Of a stretch of 64,000 nt of DNA, positions 58,101 to 64,000 are shown in pieces. The stretch's first letter is position 1. Each line of letters begins with the position of its first letter. Location of the stretch: the NCBI GenBank assembly GCA_020137815.1, contig CM035351.1, forward strand, positions 5,667,897 to 5,731,896, read 5' to 3'. Position numbers and translations under genes: made by a program. Origin of the DNA: Hormiphora californensis (taxonomy: Eukaryota; Ctenophora; Tentaculata; Cydippida; Pleurobrachiidae). Under the pieces are notes generated by a model. The model saw only the letters and a program-made list of their open reading frames with translations. It ran no database searches and had not been told where the DNA came from.

Positions 58101-59920
58101 ATCTGTAGGGAGGAACTGTGTCAGATTCCTGGGGTGTAACCATGGCAACCACCTTGGAGAAATAATACATATAAACATATTACAAGGGGTACCTGGAGAA
58201 AAACGGTAGAGACATCGTTTATCAGGCACCGTAGATACAAGTAGTCATAATGGTTCTGTAAAAAAGTACTGGTTACTAGGTAACGAGGTTACCAGTTTGC
58301 ATGGTTATTGGTTACTAGGTAACTGCAGGTTGCATGGTAGCCAGGTTACTAATCACGCCACTCATCGAAATACAATTTAATAGCCTACCTTGAGGGATCC
58401 CTGTGCCTCGTTAATTGTATCAATTAGCAGGTTGAGAGGTACCGCTACCCAGGGACACGCACATAACCACTTGCATCGTACAGGTGGCATTAGGGACCGG
58501 TGACGGAGCGGATAGAGCACTGCGATTAGTCGGTCTACTGTGATAGGTAGCAATACCATCGGTCCCATTGATCTGAACCAGGGAGGGGGGTTACTGAATA
58601 GATCTGAACCAGGGGGAGGGGTTACTGAATAGATAGACTGGACTGGAGGGAGTAATCGTTTTGCAGCAGTTTACACTTCGCAGAAACGAGTCGATCTTTC
58701 TAGAATCGCGTGGAGAATGTTATATTGTATATATTAACTCACATGTGCCTTTCCGTGGTGCTAGCCGACCCGTGTGTATATTGAGACTTGATTACATAAT
58801 ATGTACTATTAATAAACTGCTGTATAGACTTCACCCACTCACTTCATACACACACAAAACACCTACACACATGACCAAGCTTTTACGACAGGTTATTGAT
58901 CACCGCGACCAATGTAATTGCGACCTATAATTATGTTCATACTTGTGTTTTACTTACGCGAACGCTTTGTTGAGCATCTCATATGCCTTGCAGTACAGCG
59001 TGGTATTGTGTGGTGCACTAATCTTGTATCCTACCAGCTCTGGGTTTATCATACCGCATCCCCTGACAAACCCAGATACAGAGAGAATCAGATCAGCCAC
59101 TGCAATGTTTAGTAGAAATGTGTTCTGGTTTAGACGGAGAGTGACCTTGTAAACCAGGACCATCACTTCGTATAGGTTGAAGATGAAGGCAAGCGTTGTT
59201 ATTGTTATTAGTGCCACTCCCTGAAATAATTGAGCTCTTTATGTTGGGGGTCGATGTAATGTTACTACAGAGAAGACACACCAAAAATGTGGGGGTCTAC
59301 TAAGACAAAACACAAAAGATACTAATCAATTTTCATTGGCGGGCGACATGGTACACATACGTTGTAAAGGCGAAACTGGCAAGGTTTCAGTGGCTCGTAG
59401 CACTCAGAACAGTTCGCAATGAGGTACATCGCACACAGACTGTTATATTGTATTGGCGAGGGAGATGGGGGTGACTAGGATAATATGTAGTGAACATAGG
59501 ATTGTTATCACCCAGGGGGGACCTGGGTTGCAAGGACCAACCGTTTATCAAAATTATTCCACGGAGCTAGCTCTATCTTATAAATATGTGTGTGATTCCC
59601 ACACGGTTTTATACCCTGTTTACTAGCTTCTATTTTCATCTCTATTTTCTCACTTTCCTTGTTCGATCCTCTTAGTCTCTCTCCGTGCCCTAGCCCCTGG
59701 GTTTGAACAACAATATGACCTGGCATTTATCCAACCACAACCCTCCCTCTCTCTGCAGGTAGTTCAGGCGGCAGCTCGATACGAACATCAGCTCCAACTG
59801 GGCAGTAAGCCAATCTACTATCTGGAGGCGTTTGTTGCCAGGTTTATGGCCATGTTCAAAGGGTTCATACAGAGCGCTGTTATGGACCTGGACGACTTCG
59901 ATTTCGATGATGATATGTAG
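55150..59920 (+). CDS. RFC3: replication factor C subunit 3 (clamp-loader ATPase)
   Basis: Small subunit of the RFC clamp loader that places PCNA on DNA. Exons: 55150..55432, 56206..56329, 56456..56659, 57216..57414, 57498..57618 and 59759..59920 (stop TAG). It starts [18 protein letters not shown]. The Walker A region is [11 protein letters not shown], followed by the RFC3-typical [10 protein letters not shown] and ISTIASNYH, the sensor-1 region [12 protein letters not shown] and the arginine finger in IRSRC. The Walker B segment reads [14 protein letters not shown]. The C-terminus [18 protein letters not shown] confirms RFC3. Exon 1 needs one +1 change (CTT-A). The last intron (57619..59758) contains a complete GPCR on the opposite strand; intron 1 holds a foldback element and intron 3 a repeat array. 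Confidence 0.95.
55234..55237 (+). other. +1 frame change in RFC3 exon 1 (CTT-A, heptamer CTTAGTT)
   Basis: NLKKL ends at CTT (55234-55236). Skipping A gives GTT ACG GGC GGT GAT, i.e. [13 protein letters not shown], aligning residue for residue with RFC3 (NL.V..GDFPHL). Frame 0 stops at TGA 55249. CTT-AGT-T equals the yeast EST3 +1 frameshift heptamer. Confidence 0.85.
55453..56133. mobile_element. foldback element in RFC3 intron 1
   Basis: TTTAAAGTAAGAGTGG (55453) and its complement (ending 56133) bound two arms of about 320 bp that pair with few mismatches around an unpaired centre near 55780. The arms carry CGTGTTTTCTCACAAAACTT and ACCAGGACCATTGG. No coding capacity; about 70 bp remain to the acceptor at 56205. 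Confidence 0.87.
56850..57215. repeat. array of acceptor-like copies before RFC3 exon 4
   Basis: About a dozen copies of a pyrimidine tract plus TCAGGTCTAACCCTGCC-type sequence precede the true acceptor (57211-57215, TCTAG/GTCTAACCCTGCCTGAT). Each copy repeats the last intron bases and first exon bases. Confidence 0.9.
57689..59220 (-). CDS. rhodopsin-like GPCR nested in RFC3 intron
   Basis: Four exons recognised: 58958..59220 (TM1 [20 protein letters not shown]2 [15 protein letters not shown]), 58389..58572 (TM3 end [23 protein letters not shown]4 [11 protein letters not shown]), 58193..58255 (extracellular loop) and 57689..58102 (TM5 [19 protein letters not shown]6 [18 protein letters not shown]7 [16 protein letters not shown]-tail, stop). 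DRL replaces DRY at TM3 and DPLLY matches the D/NPxxY motif, so this is class A. The conserved TM3 cysteine is probably the C in TLYCKAYE. The exon encoding the extreme N-terminus was not found. No frame change is needed. Ligand unknown. Confidence 0.87.
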
Positions 59921-60145
59921 AGTTGGGATGGAATGTTTTCCTAAGAATTCAGCGGTCTGACAAGTGACAAGTGAAAAAGGATATTTTTTATGATCTTTTT
60001 AATTTATTTTTACCAAGTTATTATTTGAAATGTAATCAAAGTTATTCAACATATTTTACTCCCACAAAACATTATCTCATTTCCTTGGTTCCTCCCGTCC
60101 TTCCTCCCCTAGAAACTATCTGACACTGACTTGTACTGAGTAGAT

Positions 60146-61593
60146 ATGATACGAATTGTCTGGACGTTAATCCTCTCAATTACCGCTGCCACGGATCTAT
60201 TCAGTACGGCAGAGGAGGGGACATGTAATTCCGCTGGCAAGGAGGATTGTGGATGTGGCAGTTTAAAAAGGGAATCAAAATATAGCGAGAGATTTGCAGA
60301 TGATAAGATCAGTGAAATTAACACTGACGAAACAAATGACCATCCAAACATGATATTAATTTCAGGTACACTATTCTAACTCAAAATAAATATTTGATTC
60401 CCTCCTGAATCTGGTTGCCTAGCAACTAAAACACAATTTTACAGGCGGTAAGTTCACGATGGGAACAGACAAACCAATCATCTATCTTGATGCAGAATCA
60501 CCAGCCCGGGAACTCAATCTCCCCTCTTTCCTCCTCGACAAATACGAAGTTACAAACTCTCAATTCTCTGAGTTCATCTCCGCCACTGGCTACCTGCCAG
60601 ACGCAGAACGGTACGGTGACAGCTTTGTGTTGGACGGGTTACTAAGTCCCGCTGAGAACGCTAAAGTGGTATCAGTGGTCCAGGCTGCTCCGTGGTGGTT
60701 GCCCGTCCAGGGTGCCACTTGGGACCACCCGGAGGGCCAGGATACCGACCTGGAGGGCAGGATGGATCACCCTGTAATCCATGTTAGCTGGAACGATGCC
60801 AGGGCGTTCTGTTCCTGGGCGGGCAAGAGGTTACCCACTGAAGCGGAGTTCGAGAAGGCGTGTAAGGGTGGTCATGAGGGGAGGTTGTACCCTTGGGGAG
60901 ATGGGGAGCTGGGAGAGGATGGGGCTCACATGGCCAACATCTGGCAGGTATAGAGGTTGTGTGTGAGATGTGAGGTCTCATCCTTGATGTGGTGTATGAG
61001 TGTGTTGATCCCAGGGCCGATTTAACAACTGATATAATAACTTCTATCTACAGGGCCGATTTAATAACTGATAATTTCTCTCTATCCCTCTCTATAATAG
61101 AGTACAGGGCCATTAACTGATAACCTCTATCTCTATCTCTACAGGGCAAGTTTCCAAAAGAGAACACAGCGGAAGACGGATACAAACTGACATCGCCCGT
61201 TGGAGCATTTCCCGCTAATTCTTTTGGGGTGCACGATATGATAGGTGAGACTTTATCCTTCTTTTATACTTCCCTTAAACTCTGTTGAAACGAATGCTGA
61301 ATAGCTGAAAATGAAATAATATGTTTTTACAGCCACTGCCTGGCTCCACATGTGTCCTAATATGTCACTATATTCTAGGTAACGCATGGGAATGGGTCGA
61401 GGATTGGTGGACGGTTGACCACTCAGGTTCTGATGGATCCCCTCCCTCTCACGGGGAGGAGAAGGTGAAAAAGGGAGGATCTTTCATGTGCACACAGCAG
61501 TATTGTTATCGGTATAGATGCGAGGCTAGGACCAAGACAAGTCCAGATACTACTGGTCTAAATGTGGGCTTCAGGTGCGCTAAGAGCGTGTAG
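60146..61593 (+). CDS. SUMF1: formylglycine-generating enzyme (sulfatase-modifying factor 1)
   Basis: ER-luminal oxidase that converts the sulfatase active-site cysteine to formylglycine. Four exons: 60146..60365 (signal peptide [19 protein letters not shown], cysteine-rich start CGCGSL), 60445..60947, 61145..61244 and 61379..61593 (stop). The FGE fold is plain: [62 protein letters not shown] and the copper-binding catalytic pair in [15 protein letters not shown]. It ends [13 protein letters not shown]. No recoding. It starts only 225 bp after the RFC3 stop on the same strand. SUMF2 is unlikely because both catalytic cysteines are present. Confidence 0.95.
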
Positions 61594-61905
61594 TTACAAG
61601 TTCAGATACCACGCTAAGATCGTGTAATGTGATGAATATGTTGCTATGCATGGCGAATGTTATTTTGAAGGGTTTATATAAGTTCTTTCGTAGACACTTC
61701 TAAGTTATTTTTTCAATTTTCGTGTGTGATGTGATCCAGAGTTTATTGATGTTTATTTATTTTCTGATTTATCTTTAAAGTTGAATATATTAAATGACCT
61801 TATATTGCCAACAAATTTGAATATCGATATTGTTTGCTTTGCTCGACCCTCTCTCTCCACAAGATATCTTGTAACTATGATCCCCTAAATCTTTAGAAAT
61901 CGTTT

Positions 61906-64000
61906 ATGGTTTACACGATCCCCCGTCTGACCTCCTTCAACTATGTCCTATCTACTGACATCACCAGTGAGCTGACTATCAAAGTAGGAGGGCTGGATGG
62001 TAAACCACCCCTTCCAACCACTTCCCACTCTGAACCACTTTACCGAGGAGACTTCCAACAGCTATACCCTGATCTTGCCTTCTCATGCTACCTCTGGGAT
62101 AACGGAAACATCCTGACACTGCCCATATCTAACCTCGTACAGAGTGTTCACATCAAGGTGGCAGTGGAATGAGAGGTTGCCCCTGCCATATCGAGTATGT
62201 GATCTCCCCTCGACCGCCCAACTGATCTGTGAAGTTCACGAGATTCCTCAGTACCAAGGGGGATGTGGTTGTGGGTGGGGCAGCGGTTCCCATCTACACC
62301 ACTGACGGGATGCTGCAGTGTGGTCTCATTGATGTTAAGATCCACTTTGGGGAGTGGACTCCAGGAGGAGCTAGTGGGGAAGAGCCAGGAGGAGCTGTTA
62401 GTTCGGGATGAGATGACTGAGTTGGCGAGGCTGGTTAAACTCCACCATAGTGGGGAGATAGAGAAGGTAGATTGGTTAGATAGGCTCACATTCAGGGAGG
62501 TAGAACATGTGAACGAGAGATCGAAACAGCAGCACTCTGCATATCACATGTCACTAGAGTTTCCCCCGGTTAGTTAGTCAGGGTATGATAGTGTCTGTTG
62601 TACACCACAAAGGAGAGGAGGAGGGCCCCGTCCCCTCTGGTAATGATATCTGTCACGTGCATGATCCTGAGTTACTTCAGGAATCTTTAGTGGAGCAGAA
62701 ACATTTCAAGTTGTTCAGATCCCTTCGAAATGGTCCGGAGGCTAAGAATTTGAAGCCTAATGCAACTACGAAACACCATCTCAGCCTGGTGATAGATTAC
62801 CCTGCCACCCGAGCACTGACATCTGACGAGAAGGATATGATATGGCTGTATAGGTACTACCTAGCTAGGTTCAAGAAGGCCCTGCCCAAGTTTCTCAAGT
62901 GTATTGACTGGTCTGATGAGGCGGAGGTCTCTGTTGCCATGGAGCTAGTTGATATCTGGGAACCAATAGATGTAGAGGACGCCCTGGGACTCTTATCTCC
63001 TCAATTCACGCACACTGTGGTGAGAATGTATGCGGTTAAGAGGCTCGGGGAGGCGAATGATGATGACCTCCGACTGTATCTCCTTCAACTCGTCCAAGCT
63101 CTCAAGTTTGATGGTGAAACTCCGAAAACAAAACTCTCTCCCGCTGGGTGAGTTTCTCATTTCTCGGGCGTGTTCAAACAGTTATTTTGGGAACTACTTC
63201 TACTGGTACCTTGTGTGTAGAATGTGATGACGCTATGCAGGAGCAGGACCGGGATCTGTATAGATTTATCCTGAGGAGCTTCAGAACAGAGTTAGATAAT
63301 AGAGGAGTGGACGGTCAGAGGCAGAGGAAGTTGTTTATCCGACAGACAGGAACTGATCAAGTTGTTACGGGATGTCATGGAAACTCCAGGGAAAACTCGG
63401 CCTCAAAGAGTTGAAAATATGAAGATCGCTATTAGGGAGAAGGGGTTGGAAACATTTGAGACTGATATTCCTCTTCCACTGGATCCCCGGGTCAAGATAG
63501 TCGGTGTGGTTCCATGACAAGGCGAACCTTATTTAAAAGCTCAATGATGCCCGCTCGATTCCATTTTAAAACTATAGATGGCGGGGAGTATGTGACAATA
63601 TTCAAGAATGGGGATGACCTCCGACAGGACCAACTGATATTACAGATTGTGGAGCTGATGGATAAACTGCTTTGTAAGGAGAATCTGAATCTCAAACTGA
63701 AACCCTACAGAGCCTTGGCAACGGGCCCAAAACACGGCTTCATCCAGTACGTAGACAGTAAAGCCGTTGCCACGGTGATACAAGAAAATGGAACAATCCT
63801 GAGTTACTTTCAGAAGCAATCCGCTGATAAGACCGTTCATCCTGATATCATGGACACTTATATTAGGAGTTGTGCAGGGTATTGTGTGATCACGTACATC
63901 CTTGGTGTGGGGGATCGTCACCTTGACAACCTGATGTTGACCAAATATGGTCATCTCCTGCACATTGACTTTGGTTATATCCTGGGGCAGGACCCCAAAC
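61906..64000 (+). CDS. PIK3C3: class III PI 3-kinase VPS34, intronless here, nine +1 frame changes, 3' end beyond window
   Basis: Makes PI3P for endosome traffic and autophagy. From the start at 61906 ([18 protein letters not shown]) the order is: C2 domain ([37 protein letters not shown]), helical PIK domain ([55 protein letters not shown]), then the kinase: [27 protein letters not shown], catalytic loop [17 protein letters not shown]. All catalytic motifs are intact. No intron interrupts 2.1 kb, unlike most neighbours, and the frame advances +1 nine times, always next to an NTT codon. Either a recoded functional gene or a retrocopy; uniform direction and intact motifs favour the former (inference). 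Confidence 0.85.
62146..62149 (+). other. VPS34 +1 site 1 (GTT-C)
   Basis: ISNLVQSV ends at GTT (62146-62148). Skipping C gives [13 protein letters not shown], matching the conserved RWNWNEW segment at unchanged length. Confidence 0.8.
62234..62237 (+). other. VPS34 +1 site 2 (GTT-C)
   Basis: LICEV ends at GTT (62234-62236). The +1 frame continues [14 protein letters not shown]; the distance from AQ to VGG then equals that of human VPS34. Later positions up to the G5 run at 62267 are also possible. Confidence 0.7.
62397..62400 (+). other. VPS34 +1 site 3 (GTT-A, GTTAGTT)
   Basis: PGGAV at GTT (62397-62399), skip A, then [11 protein letters not shown]. Frame 0 stops at TGA 62410. The position is loosely constrained because the preceding linker is variable. 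Confidence 0.7.
62569..62572 (+). other. VPS34 +1 site 4 (GTT-A, GTTAGTT)
   Basis: SLEFPPV at GTT (62569-62571), skip A, then [14 protein letters not shown]. Frame 0 stops at TAG 62575. An extra C in the C5 run just upstream is an alternative. Confidence 0.75.
63107..63110 (+). other. VPS34 +1 site 5 (TTT-G)
   Basis: LVQALKF at TTT (63107-63109), skip G, then the +1 frame leads to [13 protein letters not shown]. Frame 0 stops at TGA 63149; any position between is possible. Confidence 0.65.
63210..63213 (+). other. VPS34 +1 site 6 (CTT-G)
   Basis: NYFYWYL at CTT (63210-63212), skip G, then [11 protein letters not shown], matching human YWYVIVECED with no length change. Tightly constrained. 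Confidence 0.85.
63334..63337 (+). other. VPS34 +1 site 7 (TTT-A)
   Basis: RQRKLF at TTT (63334-63336), skip A, then [12 protein letters not shown], aligning with the F-x-D-R of human VPS34 (FVDRLVHLM). Confidence 0.8.
63509..63512 (+). other. VPS34 +1 site 8 (GTT-C)
   Basis: VKIVGVV at GTT (63509-63511), skip C, then HDKANL. Frame 0 stops at TGA 63515. Confidence 0.75.
63528..63531 (+). other. VPS34 +1 site 9 (CTT-A)
   Basis: DKANL at CTT (63528-63530), skip A, then [10 protein letters not shown], matching the conserved LFKSALMP. The frame would otherwise stop at TAA 63534. A single -1 change replacing sites 8 and 9 is the alternative. Confidence 0.75.

Noticed and set aside
55249..63536. 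Euplotes-style model in which the +1 shift occurs exactly at stop codons (e.g. CGG-TGA in RFC3, CCA-TGA in VPS34)
   Set aside because: In several sites (RWQWNE at 62.15 kb, VVVGG at 62.27 kb, VECDD at 63.2 kb, HLQEKEF at 9.75 kb) clear homology in the new frame begins well before the old-frame stop, so the shift must be upstream of the stop.
1..64000. tRNA or rRNA genes, CRISPR arrays, bacterial operon signals
   Set aside because: I saw no cloverleaf, rRNA-like or spacer-repeat structure by eye; the intron-rich eukaryotic layout makes bacterial features irrelevant. A tRNAscan run would be needed to exclude tRNAs fully.

Overview
The window is a gene-dense stretch of an animal nuclear genome. 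Genes have many short GT-AG introns (typically 60-400 bp), very small intergenic gaps and nested genes. There are abundant GA/CT microsatellites, long G or C homopolymers and many foldback (inverted-repeat) transposons. Gene content (TOLLIP, LDLa-ectodomain and rhodopsin-like GPCRs, PIKfyve, POMT2, SUMF1, EMC5) is metazoan. Compactness, nesting and recurrent +1 frame changes make me suspect a non-bilaterian, possibly a glass sponge (Hexactinellida), whose mitochondria are known to use +1 frameshifting. That assignment is inference.

Layout. 1-15.2 kb, minus strand: DCP2 (3' end off the window), GTPBP10, then PIKFYVE across about 10 kb with a TIR element in an intron. 15.2-18.9 kb: foldback element and a 2.36-kb hAT-like element (8-bp target duplication) stuffed with a satellite of about 41 bp. 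18.9-22.1 kb, minus: a ubiquitin-like-domain gene and a five-finger C2H2 gene with a TIR element in an intron. 22.5-30.1 kb: a MITE, then a tandem duplication of about 2.4 kb carrying a small membrane-protein gene and the 3' half of TOLLIP. One copy is disrupted by nested palindromic transposons and carries a hAT-like footprint. 30.1-34.9 kb, minus: TOLLIP 5' exons, EMC5/MMGT1 and a RING-H2 gene. 36.2-39.3 kb, plus: a single-exon LDLa-repeat GPCR, next to minus-strand exons with SUMO-interaction-like motifs. 40-45.3 kb: a full LINE (ORF1 plus endonuclease/RT ORF2) inside a TIR element. 45.4-49.6 kb: LINE ORF1-like gene, MITE cluster and a truncated LINE RT. 49.9-53.8 kb: POMT2. 54.3-54.9 kb: an unidentified secreted protein gene. 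55.1-59.9 kb: RFC3, with a GPCR nested antisense in its last intron. 60.1-61.6 kb: SUMF1. 61.9-64 kb: PIK3C3/VPS34 (3' end off the window).

The striking signal is recoding. In RFC3, PIKFYVE, TOLLIP, the LDLa GPCR, the secreted-protein gene and above all VPS34 (nine times), homology leaves one frame and resumes in the +1 frame. I count 19 core changes, all explicable as +1. In 18 of them an NTT codon (GTT, CTT or TTT) sits at the point that restores alignment. The RFC3 site reads CTT-AGT-T, the same heptamer as the yeast EST3 +1 site. POMT2, SUMF1, GTPBP10, DCP2, the nested GPCR and both LINE ORFs have none, which argues against uniform sequencing error. Programmed +1 frameshifting of nuclear genes is the leading hypothesis; single-base assembly errors and pseudogenes remain alternatives.

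Functionally the genes are mostly independent housekeeping loci, but three belong to phosphoinositide/endosome biology: VPS34 makes PI3P, PIKfyve binds and phosphorylates it, and TOLLIP is an endosomal C2/CUE adaptor.
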